DNA of 64,000 nucleotides from Mesorhizobium sp. (GCA_004017535.1 SAJS01000002.1:496001-560000); one strand, 5' to 3'. Counted from the stretch's first letter, positions 1-8,370 are shown. The notes: generated from the letters alone by a model not told the origin. Program-made: numbers and translations.

Positions 1-270
1 ATGGTCGAGCGCCATTACGGCAAGAAGCCGATCATCTACACCTCGGTCGACTTCTTCGACGACAATCAGCTCGCGACCTTCCGCGGCTACCCCTATTGGC
101 TGCGCTCGGTCGCAGGGCATCCGCGCGAGAAATACGGCAGTCACCCCTTCACCTTCTGGCAGTACACCGGCACCGGCATCGTGCCCGGCATGACCGGCAA
201 GTCCGACATCAACGTCTTCAACGGCTCGGAAGCCGCCTGGAAGAAGTGGCTGCGGCAGAACACCCGTTGA
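1..270 (+). CDS. GH25 family lysozyme, C-terminal part (gene truncated by window start)
   Basis: The open frame runs from base 1 to a TGA at 268-270. The 89 residues match the last third of glycoside hydrolase family 25 (Cellosyl/Lyc-type) N-acetylmuramidases: a beta strand with PIIYTS, then a WQYTGTG segment and the closing DINVFNGS motif typical of the family end. These enzymes cut the beta-1,4 bond between N-acetylmuramic acid and N-acetylglucosamine in peptidoglycan. The catalytic Asp/Glu residues lie upstream of the window, so activity cannot be judged. The ATG at base 1 is probably an internal methionine, since a full domain needs about 190-200 residues. The next gene is also a peptidoglycan-cleaving enzyme. 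Confidence 0.85.
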   Translation: MVERHYGKKPIIYTSVDFFDDNQLATFRGYPYWLRSVAGHPREKYGSHPFTFWQYTGTGIVPGMTGKSDINVFNGSEAAWKKWLRQNTR

Positions 271-453
271 CATCGGCCCTCCCGCCTGCTTTTCGACACG
301 GCGGGCGGCGAAACATGCAACCGCTGGTAATCCGGAGTGGCGCGCTCGCGCGAGTGCACGGCGCGGCTCCCAGGCTTTGAAATCTCGCATGCGCCTATGC
401 GGTCCCGGTCCGGGATCACGATCAGGTCATGCGCCGGTCTCGAAAGGCAAGCG

Positions 454-1632
454 ATGCGATTGGGCGTTGAAATCCTGGCGGCGCTTTTTGTCGGCGCGTT
501 TGCACTGCCCGCGGCGGCGCAGGAATGCGGCGGCGATTTCGAGACCTGGAAGCAGGGTGTTGCGGCCGAAGCCAAGGCGGCCGGCGTCGGCGAAACCGGG
601 CTCGACGCGCTGGAGGACGCCACCATCGACGAGCGAGCGCTGGCGCGCGACCGCGCCCAGGGCGTCTTCACCCAGACCTTCACCGAATTCTCCAACCGCA
701 TGATTTCGGCCTACCGCCTGAAGCAGGGCGCGGCCAATCTGAAGAAATATGCCGAAATCTTCGACCGCGCCGACAAGCAGTTCGGCGTTCAGCCGGCCGT
801 CATCGCCGCTTTCTGGGGGCTGGAGACCGACTTCGGCGCAGTGCAGGGCGACTTCCATACGCTGAATGCGCTGGTCACGCTTTCGCATGACTGCCGCCGG
901 CCTCAGCTCTTCCGGCAGCAACTGGTGCCGCTGCTGACGCTTATCGACCGCGGCGTGTTGCCGGCCGACGTCAAGGGCGCCTGGGCCGGCGAGATCGGTC
1001 AGACGCAGATCCTGCCGACCGACTATCTGGCGCACGGCGTCGACGGCGACGGCGACGGCAAAATTGACCTCAAGAACAGCGTGCCGGACGTCATCATGAC
1101 GACCGCCAGCAAGATACAGTCGCGCGGCTGGAAGCGCGACCAGCCCTGGGTCCAGGAAGTGCGCGTCCCCGATGAGATGCCATGGGACCAGACCGGCCGC
1201 ACCAACAAGCTGCCGCTGTCGCAGTGGGCTCAGTGGGGCGTGACCGAGCCCAACGGCAACCCGCTTGTCGACAATGGCCTGAAAGCCGGCCTTGCGCTGC
1301 CGATGGGCCGCAAGGGTCCCGCCTTCCTGACCTATGACAATTTCGACGTCTATCTGGAATGGAACCAGTCCTTCACCTATGCGCTGACCGCGGCCGTCAT
1401 GGCGACGCGGTTTGCCGGCGCGCCGCAATTCGACCCGCGCGCGCCCGAGCAGGGCCTGAGCGGCGATCAGATGAAGGCGCTGCAGACTAAGCTCGAAGCC
1501 AAGGGTTACGATGTCGGCAGGGTCGATGGCATCCTGGGCACCAACACGCGCGAAGCGATCCGCAAGGAGCAGATGCGGCTTGGCCTGCCGGTGGACGGCT
1601 GGCCGACGCCGGAGTTGTTGGCCAAACTCTGA
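454..1632 (+). CDS. lytic murein transglycosylase (MltB/SLT_2 type) with C-terminal peptidoglycan-binding domain
   Basis: 392 residues. The ATG at 454 was chosen because it begins a clear Sec signal peptide (hydrophobic stretch ending in PAAAQ-E about residue 23); upstream in-frame codons have no such feature. The SLT_2/MltB catalytic domain covers about residues 25-320, with the catalytic Glu at residue 124 in AAFWGLETDFG and the EIGQTQILPTDY segment further on. The last 60 residues form a PG_binding_1 domain (QMKALQTKLEAKGYDVG, then DGILGTNTREAI). The enzyme should cleave glycan strands in the periplasm with formation of 1,6-anhydromuramic ends. It lies 183 bp after a GH25 gene, but the spacing does not demand an operon. 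Confidence 0.92.
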   Translation: MRLGVEILAALFVGAFALPAAAQECGGDFETWKQGVAAEAKAAGVGETGLDALEDATIDERALARDRAQGVFTQTFTEFSNRMISAYRLKQGAANLKKYAEIFDRADKQFGVQPAVIAAFWGLETDFGAVQGDFHTLNALVTLSHDCRRPQLFRQQLVPLLTLIDRGVLPADVKGAWAGEIGQTQILPTDYLAHGVDGDGDGKIDLKNSVPDVIMTTASKIQSRGWKRDQPWVQEVRVPDEMPWDQTGRTNKLPLSQWAQWGVTEPNGNPLVDNGLKAGLALPMGRKGPAFLTYDNFDVYLEWNQSFTYALTAAVMATRFAGAPQFDPRAPEQGLSGDQMKALQTKLEAKGYDVGRVDGILGTNTREAIRKEQMRLGLPVDGWPTPELLAKL

Positions 1633-1634
1633 GA

Positions 1635-1721
1635 GCGAATAGCGAATAGATAGTAGCGAATAGGGTTGCCCGTCGCTTCTTTCGCTTAGGCACTATTCGC
1701 TATTGGCTATTTCCTATTCGC
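1635..1721. repeat. cluster of GCGAATAG octamers in inverted arrangement between convergent genes
   Basis: GCGAATAG occurs at 1635-1642, 1642-1649 and 1656-1663, and its reverse complement CTATTCGC at 1693-1700 and 1714-1721, with a degenerate copy between. The forward and reverse groups can pair into a long imperfect hairpin with its loop near 1670-1685. The element fills the gap between the transglycosylase (+) and the decarboxylase (-), whose stop codon begins the last octamer. It may serve as a two-way terminator, but there is no classical GC stem with a T tract. Confidence 0.7.
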
Positions 1722-2941
1722 TAATCCGCCATCGTCTCCAGGCTCGCGAACCCCTGCGGCGCGTCGCCTTCGTCGAACGGCGTCGTCACCTCGACGAATA
1801 TGTCGGGGTAGAAGCCGTTGAAGCGGGTCCTCAGCGACAGCGAGTAGGCGCCGATATGGCCGATCTCGATCCAGTCGCCTGTGTCGACGGTTTCCGGCAG
1901 CCAGAACGGCCTCGACAGGATGTCGACGGAATCGCAGGTCGCGCCGCAGACCTTGAACGGCACGATGTTTTTCTCGTCGCCATTACGCGTGCGGATCGCC
2001 GGATCGGGGATGAAGCGGGCCGGCAGGGTGATCTTGCCTGTCCATGAATCCGACAGCGAGGCCCAGATGCCGTCATTGATGTAGAGTCGCTTGCCCTTGC
2101 GCAGCAGCACCCGCACAATCAGCGACAGGCACCGCGCCACGATCACGCGTCCGGGCTCGGCCACCAGCGGCATCTGGTCGAACTGATACTCCGTCAGGTC
2201 GCCGGCAAGCCGCGACATCAGCTGGCCGAGCGAAGGCATCTCGACCTGCTTGCGGTTTGGATCGTGGCCGTATTCGGCGGGGAAACCGCCGCCGACATCG
2301 AGCCCGGCAATGTCGAAGGTCAGGCGATTGCGCACCCAGTCGGCCGAGGCCAGCGCCCGCTCATAGGTGTCGGGATCCTCGATCTGGCTGCCGACATGGA
2401 AGCAGAGGCCAACCTTGTAGCCGGTGCGGTTCAGCCGCTCTGCAAGCTCGACCGCATTGGCCGGTCCGGCGCCGAATTTCTTCGACAATTCGTAAGCCGC
2501 ATGGCCCTTGGTCTGGATGCGCACGAAGACGGTGATGGCGCCCGGGTCGATATCGAGCGCCCGCACGACGCGCGTCAGCTTGGTGATCTCGTCCTCATGG
2601 TCGAGCGAGATCACCCGGATGCCGTATTTCTCCAGCGCCAGCTTGATGTCCGACTGCGCCTTGACCGGGTGCATGTAGAGCATCTCGGCATCCGCCGAGA
2701 CGGCGCGCACGGCCGCGAACTCTCCCGGCGAAGCGACGTCGAAGGTGCTGACGCCGGCTTCCACCAATGTCTTCAGCACGATCTGCTCACCATTGGTCTT
2801 CACCGCATAGGCGGTCTTGCCGGGAAACATGCCCATGAACTGCAGGGCATCCGCCTTCAGCACCTGCGGGCGGAAACAGTAGACCGGATCGTCGGGACGA
2901 AGCGCCAGTGCCGCATCGCGGGCATTTTCGAATCGCTGCAT
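1721..2941 (-). CDS. PLP-dependent ornithine/lysine/diaminopimelate-type decarboxylase (fold type III)
   Basis: 406 residues, fold type III (alanine racemase-like) group 4 decarboxylase. The PLP-binding lysine is K48 in TAYAVKTN. HVGSQ and GLDVGGGFPAEYG match the substrate/PLP-phosphate loops, and CGATCDSVDIL near residue 350 carries the Cys used across the dimer interface in eukaryotic-type ornithine decarboxylases. The length fits ODC/lysine-ornithine decarboxylase of alphaproteobacteria rather than LysA, and no lysine-pathway gene is nearby. The likely product is putrescine or cadaverine. Start: the ATG at 2941 gives MQRFENARDA and is preceded by GAGGA about 9 bases upstream; an upstream in-frame extension of 32 residues lacks conserved character. 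Confidence 0.88.
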   Translation of the reverse strand: MQRFENARDAALALRPDDPVYCFRPQVLKADALQFMGMFPGKTAYAVKTNGEQIVLKTLVEAGVSTFDVASPGEFAAVRAVSADAEMLYMHPVKAQSDIKLALEKYGIRVISLDHEDEITKLTRVVRALDIDPGAITVFVRIQTKGHAAYELSKKFGAGPANAVELAERLNRTGYKVGLCFHVGSQIEDPDTYERALASADWVRNRLTFDIAGLDVGGGFPAEYGHDPNRKQVEMPSLGQLMSRLAGDLTEYQFDQMPLVAEPGRVIVARCLSLIVRVLLRKGKRLYINDGIWASLSDSWTGKITLPARFIPDPAIRTRNGDEKNIVPFKVCGATCDSVDILSRPFWLPETVDTGDWIEIGHIGAYSLSLRTRFNGFYPDIFVEVTTPFDEGDAPQGFASLETMAD

Positions 2942-3151
2942 GGACGAATCCTCGGGGCTGGAGCGCGCACAATTAATCCTAGCTAGCCGCCAAAGAAAAC
3001 AGTTCTGTGTCTGGCGACCCGACGCGGCCGGTTGCACATTTTGCCAACGCTAAACCACCAGTCAGGTTTCGGGTGGCCCTTGCCGGCGAACGCATTATCG
3101 GTTGGTGAGGTGTGAAGCCGAGATTGCGATCGGCCTGGGGAGGAACAGGAC

Positions 3152-4072
3152 ATGTCGATTACGGCCGCCGCCGCGCCGACGCGCGGACCGATGACACTCA
3201 AGGATTGGGGGCAGCTTCTTCTGCTCGGCGCAATCTGGGGCGGCTCGTTCTTCTTTGCCCGCATTGCAGTGTCCGAGATCCACCCGCTTGCGCTGGTACT
3301 GTTCCGCGTCGCCATCGCCGCCATCGCACTTCAGCTCTATCTGGCGGTCCGCGGCCCCTCGTTCCGGCTCGCCTTCCCGCATGCCGGCCTGTTCTTCCTG
3401 CTGGCGCTCACCAACAATGTCGTGCCCTTCTCGCTGATCTTCGCCGGCCAGACTAAGCTCGGCGCCGGCGTCGCCTCGGTGCTCAACGCCACCACGCCGT
3501 TCTGGACGCTGATCCTGGCCAATGCGCTCACCACCGATGAGAAGCTGTCCTGGAACAAGCTGGCCGGCATCGCGCTCGGCGTCGCCGGCACTGCGGTGAT
3601 GATCGGTCCGGGCCTTGTTGCCGGACTCGGCGGGCCGGTCTGGGCCAAATTCGCGCTGATCGGCGCTTCGGTGTCCTATGCGATCGCCTTGATGATCGCG
3701 CGCCGCTTCAAGGGCGTGCCATCGCCAGTCATCGCCACCGGGCAGCTGACCGCCTCGACCATCATCATGATCCCTATTGTGCTCATTGCCTATGGGCCGA
3801 CGGGCTTTTTGTCGGCCTCGCAGCCGGTCTGGGCCGCGGTGCTGGGCCTGGCACTTTTGTCCACCGCCTTCGCCTATATCCTCTATTTCAACCTCGTCGC
3901 CTCGGCCGGCGCCACCAACGCCTCGCTGGTCACCTTGATCGTCCCGGTCAGCGCGGTGTTGCTCGGTTTCCTCTTCCTCGGCGAGCGGCTGGCGCTGCTC
4001 GAGATCGGCGGCATGACGCTGATCGGATTGGGCCTCATCACCATCGACGGACGGCTGTTCGGCAAATGGTAG
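3152..4072 (+). CDS. EamA-family transporter (drug/metabolite transporter superfamily)
   Basis: 306 residues, almost entirely hydrophobic, with ten predicted transmembrane helices arranged as two repeats of the EamA domain (about residues 15-145 and 155-295). The first repeat holds the LLLGAIWGGSFFFARIA segment typical of the family, the second ends LGERLALLEIGGMTLIGLGLI. Members export amino acids, nucleosides or other small metabolites through the inner membrane; the substrate cannot be deduced here. GAGGA about 9 bases before the ATG at 3152 supports this start. It is divergent from the decarboxylase, separated by 210 bp, so a link with polyamine or amino acid export is possible but not shown. 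Confidence 0.88.
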   Translation: MSITAAAAPTRGPMTLKDWGQLLLLGAIWGGSFFFARIAVSEIHPLALVLFRVAIAAIALQLYLAVRGPSFRLAFPHAGLFFLLALTNNVVPFSLIFAGQTKLGAGVASVLNATTPFWTLILANALTTDEKLSWNKLAGIALGVAGTAVMIGPGLVAGLGGPVWAKFALIGASVSYAIALMIARRFKGVPSPVIATGQLTASTIIMIPIVLIAYGPTGFLSASQPVWAAVLGLALLSTAFAYILYFNLVASAGATNASLVTLIVPVSAVLLGFLFLGERLALLEIGGMTLIGLGLITIDGRLFGKW

Positions 4073-4265
4073 CGCTGTCATGCCACATCGCCGCCACAAT
4101 TTATTCACAACCGCAGAGCCGGCTTTTGCCGAAGAGTTTCAACGGCTAACGGCAAATCCCGGGTCGCAAATTCCACAATCATGTCGCATTGCAGCACGTT
4201 TTCCGCTTGCCTGTGGCCCAAATGCCCCTAGACTCCTGCCATAGCTCTGAAGAGGAGGCTATGGC

Positions 4266-4352
4266 ATGGGACTGACGAGGCCGATCAACGCTTTGATGAT
4301 TTGTGCCGCATTCGCATTCATCGGTGCCCTGATCATAGGTGTTCTTCCCTGA
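4266..4352 (+). CDS. 28-residue single-helix membrane peptide (unannotated small ORF)
   Basis: An ATG at 4266 follows a perfect AGGAGG (4253-4258) with 7 bases of spacing. The peptide begins MGLTRPINAL, has a hydrophobic helix from about residue 9 to 26 (ICAAFAFIGALIIGV) and ends in LP before TGA. A strong GC hairpin with T-rich flank follows 49 bp downstream (4401-4429). RBS, membrane-helix composition and terminator together make this a credible expressed small membrane protein. It lies in a 371 bp gap between a transporter (+) and metF (-). No family can be named, and it is below the length that automatic annotation usually accepts. Confidence 0.62.
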   Translation: MGLTRPINALMICAAFAFIGALIIGVLP

Positions 4353-4400
4353 CCCGCCAAAGCCGGGAAGACCAAGCACCGAGAATAGTCCAACAGTTCG

Positions 4401-4429
4401 AAAAGGCCGGGTTTCCACCCGGCCTTTTC
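4401..4429. terminator. Rho-independent terminator, probably bidirectional
   Basis: AAAAGGCCGGG, a TTTCCA loop and CCCGGCCTTTT form an 11 bp stem with A tract on one side and T tract on the other. It stands between the small ORF (+) and the end of metF (-), so it can end both transcripts. Confidence 0.85.
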
Positions 4430-4443
4430 CATTTCCGCCGACC

Positions 4444-5361
4444 TCAGGCCGCGGCCGACCCGGTCGCCTCCGCCTCATGCGAGCGGATGCCGATCATGTG
4501 GCAGACGGCAAAGACGAGGTCGGCACGGTTCATCGTGTAGAAATGGAAGTCGCCGACGCCGCGCTCGACAAGGTCGAGCACCTGCTCGGCCGCCACGGCC
4601 GAGGCCACCAGCGCATGCGTCTGCGGGTCGTTCTCAAGCCCTTCGAAACGCTCGGCCAGCCATGCCGGCACCAGCGCCCCGCAGCGCGACGAGAAATTGG
4701 CGACCTGGGTGAAATTATGCACCGGCAGGATGCCCGGCACGATCGGGATATAGATGCCGGCGCGGCGCGCCCGCTCGACATAGCGCTCGTAGAGATCGTT
4801 GTCGAAGAAGAACTGCGTGATCGCCCGAGTCGCGCCATTGTCGACCTTGCGCTTCAGCATATCGATGTCGGTGGCGAAATCCGGGCTTTCCGGATGCTTT
4901 TCCGGATAGGCCGAGACCGAGATGTCGAAATCGCCGACGCTCTTCAGCGCCCCGACCAGTTCGGCGCCATTGGCGTAGCCGTCCGGATGCGGGCGATAAG
5001 CGGTTCCGACGCCTGCGGCCGGATCGCCGCGCAGGGCGACAAAACGGGTGACGCCGAAGTCGACGAACTCGCGGATGACCGTGTCGACCTGGTCGCGCGC
5101 GGCGTCGACGCAGGTCATATGCGCCGCCGGCGTCAGCGACGTCTCGTTGAGGATGCGCTTGACGGTGCGCGCCGTGCGCTCGCGCGTCGAGCCGCCGGCG
5201 CCGTAGGTCACCGAGACGAATTCCGGCTTGAGCGGCTCCAGCCTTGTGACTGTATCCCACAGCCTTGCTTCCATCTCGTCGGTCTTCGGTGGAAAGAATT
5301 CGAACGAGACGCTGACCTTCTCGCCAATGTCGGGCCGACGGGAAAAGCGGAACTGGTTCAT
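4444..5361 (-). CDS. metF: 5,10-methylenetetrahydrofolate reductase
   Basis: 305 residues, the usual length of the bacterial single-domain enzyme, an FAD-containing TIM barrel that reduces methylene-THF to 5-methyl-THF for methionine synthesis. The early SFEFFPPKT motif carries the catalytic Glu (residue 21); VTYGAGGST and the ALRGD loop follow, and RAITQFFFDND lies in the folate/FAD region. The ATG at 5361 shares its A with the TGA stop of the upstream regulator gene, so the two are translationally coupled. Control by that SAM-cycle-type ArsR protein is expected. Confidence 0.95.
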   Translation of the reverse strand: MNQFRFSRRPDIGEKVSVSFEFFPPKTDEMEARLWDTVTRLEPLKPEFVSVTYGAGGSTRERTARTVKRILNETSLTPAAHMTCVDAARDQVDTVIREFVDFGVTRFVALRGDPAAGVGTAYRPHPDGYANGAELVGALKSVGDFDISVSAYPEKHPESPDFATDIDMLKRKVDNGATRAITQFFFDNDLYERYVERARRAGIYIPIVPGILPVHNFTQVANFSSRCGALVPAWLAERFEGLENDPQTHALVASAVAAEQVLDLVERGVGDFHFYTMNRADLVFAVCHMIGIRSHEAEATGSAAA

Positions 5362-6368
5362 CAGGCTGTTTCCCTCACTGGCAAGGAATCGTTGGACGGA
5401 TCGGCGATCTGCAGGCGGCGGTCGCGGCCGAGCCAGAGCTTGACGGTGAGCCTTGGCTCGTTGCCGCCGCGCGGCTCGAATTCCTGGCTGTCCTCGAGGT
5501 CGAGTCCGGCCTCCGCGAACCAATCGGACATCTGCCGGTCGGAGAAGCCCAGCCGCATATGGGCGTGCTGATCGCGCAGGAATTCGAGATTGTGCGGCGC
5601 GAAGTCGACGACGATCAGCCGGCCCGATGGCCTGAGCAGCCGCGCCGCTTCGGCGATGGCGCGGGCGGGATCGTCGAGATAATGCAGCACCTGGTGGATG
5701 GTGACGAGATCGAAGGCGTTGCGCTCGACCGGCGGCGAGAAAATATCGCCCTGGCGCACCTGCGCATTGGCAATTCCGGCCTTGTCGAGATTGGCGCGCG
5801 CGACCGTCAGCATCTCGCGCGACATGTCGATGCCGACACCGCGCCGATAGAGCGGCGCGAAGATTTCGAGCAGCCGGCCCGTGCCGGTGCCGAGGTCGAG
5901 CATCGACTGGAACGGCCGCTTGCCGACAAGCTTGATGAGCGCCGCTTCGACCGCGCGGTCCGGCACATGCAGCGAGCGGATATGATCCCAGCTCGCGGCG
6001 TTCTCGGAGAAATATTCGGCGGCCCGGTCCTGCCGCTTGCGCTTCACCGCCGCGAGCCGCTCGAGATCGCGCACCACCTGCGGATCGGCCTCGCTGATGC
6101 CGGAGACCAGACGCTGCACGAAATCGCGCGAATTATCCGTATCGGTCAGCCGGAAGAAGGCCCACGACCCTTCCTGGTAGCGGCCGATCAGCCCAGCATC
6201 GAGCAGCAGCTTTAGATGGCGCGAGACGCGGGGCTGCGACTGTCCGAGTATCTCGGTGAGGTCGGAGACGGTGAGATCGCCGCGCGAAAGCAGCACCAGG
6301 ATGCGCAGCCGGCTGGATTCGGCCGCCGCCTTCAATGTATCTACCATTGTGTCGAGCAAGACATGCAT
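5361..6368 (-). CDS. ArsR-family regulator fused to SAM-dependent methyltransferase domain
   Basis: 335 residues. Residues about 8-90 are a winged-helix ArsR domain (LRILVLLSRGDLTVSDL, QSQPRVSRHLKLLLDAGLI). Residues about 110-320 are a class I methyltransferase with the SAM motif MLDLGTGTGRLLEIF at about 156-170 and LRPSGRLIVVD later. Such fusions sit upstream of metF in many alphaproteobacteria and belong to the SahR/SamR-like group thought to sense SAM or S-adenosylhomocysteine. Its stop overlaps the metF start. The ATG at 6368 was chosen; an ATG at 6347 is an alternative. A 16-bp AT-rich palindrome lies at 6391-6406, just upstream of the start. Confidence 0.88.
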   Translation of the reverse strand: MHVLLDTMVDTLKAAAESSRLRILVLLSRGDLTVSDLTEILGQSQPRVSRHLKLLLDAGLIGRYQEGSWAFFRLTDTDNSRDFVQRLVSGISEADPQVVRDLERLAAVKRKRQDRAAEYFSENAASWDHIRSLHVPDRAVEAALIKLVGKRPFQSMLDLGTGTGRLLEIFAPLYRRGVGIDMSREMLTVARANLDKAGIANAQVRQGDIFSPPVERNAFDLVTIHQVLHYLDDPARAIAEAARLLRPSGRLIVVDFAPHNLEFLRDQHAHMRLGFSDRQMSDWFAEAGLDLEDSQEFEPRGGNEPRLTVKLWLGRDRRLQIADPSNDSLPVRETA

Positions 6369-6390
6369 GAGCGGGCTCTCGTTGAGAGAT

Positions 6391-6406
6391 ATAAAGATAT
6401 GTTTAT
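6391..6406 (-). promoter_or_regulatory. AT-rich palindrome, candidate operator of the metF regulator
   Basis: ATAAAGATATGTTTAT reads the same on both strands except at one base pair (positions 6 and 11), and the symmetry extends outward to 6388-6409 with one further mismatch. It lies 23 bp upstream of the regulator start codon in an otherwise GC-rich region. Symmetry, AT-rich core and position resemble operators of ArsR-type methionine-cycle regulators. Autoregulation of the regulator-metF operon is inferred. Confidence 0.6.
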
Positions 6407-6508
6407 GTCGATTTCGAAACCCTGGCAAGCGCTATGTCGCTTCCGGACAAGAAAATGGCGCAGCCGTGATCCGCGCCCGGCAGGCGGTTCTTGCGCGGAG
6501 TGAAGAGC

Positions 6509-7015
6509 ATGTTTGAGGCGCGCGAAGGTGAAACGCTGCTTGCGGCCGATCCGGCGGAGTTGCGGCCGGACGGCCATGTCGTCTTTATCGGCCGCATCGT
6601 CTCGCCTTGGACGAGGCGCGAGGACTGCCCCAAGAACATGCGCGCCGCTCGCGAATCCGGGCGGGCCGCAACCGTCCTGATCGACGAGCCTTATCGCCCG
6701 GGGCTGCAAAACCTGGAACGCGCCAGCCACGTCGTCATCCTGTCCTGGCTCGATCACGCGCCGCGCAATCTGATCGTCCAGAAGCCGCGCCATGCAGCTG
6801 AATCGAAAGGCGTTTTCTCGCTGCGCTCCCCTGCCCGGCCGAATCCGGTCGGCCTTCATGTGGCGAAGCTTGTCACGCTCGACATCGCGGCCGGACGGAT
6901 CGGGATCGACGCCATTGACGTGCTCGACGGCACGCCGATCATCGACATCAAGCCCTATTACGCTTCAACCGATGCCTTTCCCGAAGCGACCATCGCAGGA
7001 CGCGACGACAAATGA
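6509..7015 (+). CDS. trmO: tRNA (N6-threonylcarbamoyladenosine-37-N6)-methyltransferase TrmO (TsaA/YaeB family)
   Basis: 168 residues matching the UPF0066/TsaA fold: GRIVSPWTRREDCPKN near the N-terminus, a central HVVILSWLDHA segment and FSLRSPARPNPVGLHVAKL, the family hallmark that binds SAM, then DVLDGTPIIDIKPY. TrmO methylates t6A37 of tRNA-Thr for ACY codons. The ATG at 6509 has GGAG 8 bases upstream and is preferred to the upstream TTG. It is divergent from the metF operon and its stop overlaps the next start (ATGA). Confidence 0.9.
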   Translation: MFEAREGETLLAADPAELRPDGHVVFIGRIVSPWTRREDCPKNMRAARESGRAATVLIDEPYRPGLQNLERASHVVILSWLDHAPRNLIVQKPRHAAESKGVFSLRSPARPNPVGLHVAKLVTLDIAAGRIGIDAIDVLDGTPIIDIKPYYASTDAFPEATIAGRDDK

Positions 7016-7326
7016 GCGCCCCCACCGGCCGCCGCCGCGCCATCGCCAAGGCGCTGACAGCGCTTCTTCCGCTCGCGCCATATGCCGATATGGAGAAGAT
7101 CCGCACCGATGCCGGTTCAGTGCACATGAAGGCCCTGCCGCCAACGATCGCGGTGTGGCTGGCAACCATCGCGCATGTCCGCCATGCCCACACCGATTAC
7201 GAGAAGCTGCTCGCCGAAGGCTATGACCGGGATTCGGCGCGTTTCTTCGTTATCGATGAGACCAATGCGGTGCTCACCCGCTGGCGCGCGACAAGGCTGC
7301 TCGAGGAAGACGACGAGGATGAGTGA
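7012..7326 (+). CDS. DUF2293 domain-containing protein
   Basis: 104 residues, small and mixed-charge, with no membrane helix or signal. The pattern matches DUF2293: a helical N-terminal part with ALLPLAPYADMEKIR, a central HVRHAHTDYEKLLAEGYDRD segment and WRATRLLEED near the acidic C-terminus. Its function is unknown. The start codon overlaps the trmO stop by four bases (ATGA), so the two are very likely co-translated; a role in RNA modification is conceivable from context only. Confidence 0.8.
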   Translation: MSAPTGRRRAIAKALTALLPLAPYADMEKIRTDAGSVHMKALPPTIAVWLATIAHVRHAHTDYEKLLAEGYDRDSARFFVIDETNAVLTRWRATRLLEEDDEDE

Positions 7327-7410
7327 GGCCAAGCGGCGCCTTCTGCCTGGCTCTACTGCATCCGCAACCGGAAGCTAGCCTGCCTTGCCGACGATCGAGG
7401 GAGGAATGAA

Positions 7411-8370
7411 ATGAGCCAGGCCGCCGCCACGCAAGCCAAGCCGTTACCCTTTCTCTCCGAACGCCACATCGACCCGCATGCCTATCCCGACGGCGTCGCC
7501 TTCCTCGACGGGCAATATCTGCCGATGTCGCAGGCCAAGATCTCGGTGCTGGACTGGGGATTTCTGCATTCCGACGCCACCTACGACACGGTCCATGTCT
7601 GGGACGGCCGCTTCTTCCGCCTCGACCTGCATCTCGACCGGTTCTTCGGCGGGCTGGAGAAGCTGCGCATGATTATCCCATTCGATCGCGACGGCGTTGC
7701 CGAAATCCTCCACAATTGCGTCGCGCTGTCCGGCCATCGCGCGGCTTATGTCGAGATGCTGTGCACGCGCGGCGCCTCGCCGAGCTTCAGCCGCGACCCG
7801 CGCCAGGCGGTCAACCGCTTCATGGCTTTCGCCGTCCCCTTCGGCTCGGTCGCCAATGCCGAGCAATTGCGCACCGGCCTTCATGTCGCGATCAGCGACA
7901 AAGTGCGCATTCCGCCGGCCTCGATCGATCCTTCGATCAAGAACTACCACTGGCTCGATCTCGTCCGCGGCCTTCACGACGCCTATGATCGTGGCGCCGA
8001 TTCCGCACTGATCCTCGACTTCAACGGCAATGTCGCCGAAGGCCCGGGCTTCAACGTCTTCTGCGTCACGGACGGCAGGCTCACGACGCCCGCCGTCGGC
8101 GTGTTGCCCGGCATCACACGCCGCACCGTCTTCGACCTGTGCGCCGAAATCGATCTCGCCGTCACAGCCGAAGCGGTCGGCGTCGCCGCTCTCAAAGGCG
8201 CCGACGAGGTCTTCATCACCTCGACCGCCGGCGGCATCATGCCGGTCACCGCGATCGACGGCGCGCCTGTCGCCGGCGGCAAGGTCGGTCCGATCACCGA
8301 GCGGTTGATGGCGCTCTATTGGAAAAGGCATGAGGACCCGGCCTGGTCGAGCGCAGTGCGCCATCCCTGA
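7411..8370 (+). CDS. class IV PLP aminotransferase (branched-chain / D-amino-acid type)
   Basis: 319 residues. The fold type IV pattern is clear: the KISVLDWGFLHSDATYDT entry segment, the PLP lysine in IKNYHWLDLV at about residue 175, an EGPGFNVFCV cofactor loop (E-G-x-G-x-N) and the TSTAGGIMPVT phosphate-binding motif. Candidates are branched-chain aminotransferase, D-amino acid or (R)-amine transaminase. LDWGFLHSDATYDTV differs from the usual ilvE consensus, so the side-chain specificity is left open. GGGAGG just upstream of the ATG at 7411 gives a good ribosome site. Confidence 0.85.
   Translation: MSQAAATQAKPLPFLSERHIDPHAYPDGVAFLDGQYLPMSQAKISVLDWGFLHSDATYDTVHVWDGRFFRLDLHLDRFFGGLEKLRMIIPFDRDGVAEILHNCVALSGHRAAYVEMLCTRGASPSFSRDPRQAVNRFMAFAVPFGSVANAEQLRTGLHVAISDKVRIPPASIDPSIKNYHWLDLVRGLHDAYDRGADSALILDFNGNVAEGPGFNVFCVTDGRLTTPAVGVLPGITRRTVFDLCAEIDLAVTAEAVGVAALKGADEVFITSTAGGIMPVTAIDGAPVAGGKVGPITERLMALYWKRHEDPAWSSAVRHP

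Noticed and set aside
6369-6508. SAM riboswitch upstream of the metF operon
   Set aside because: The leader is too short and shows only a DNA palindrome; no conserved SAM-I or SAM-II helices could be drawn.
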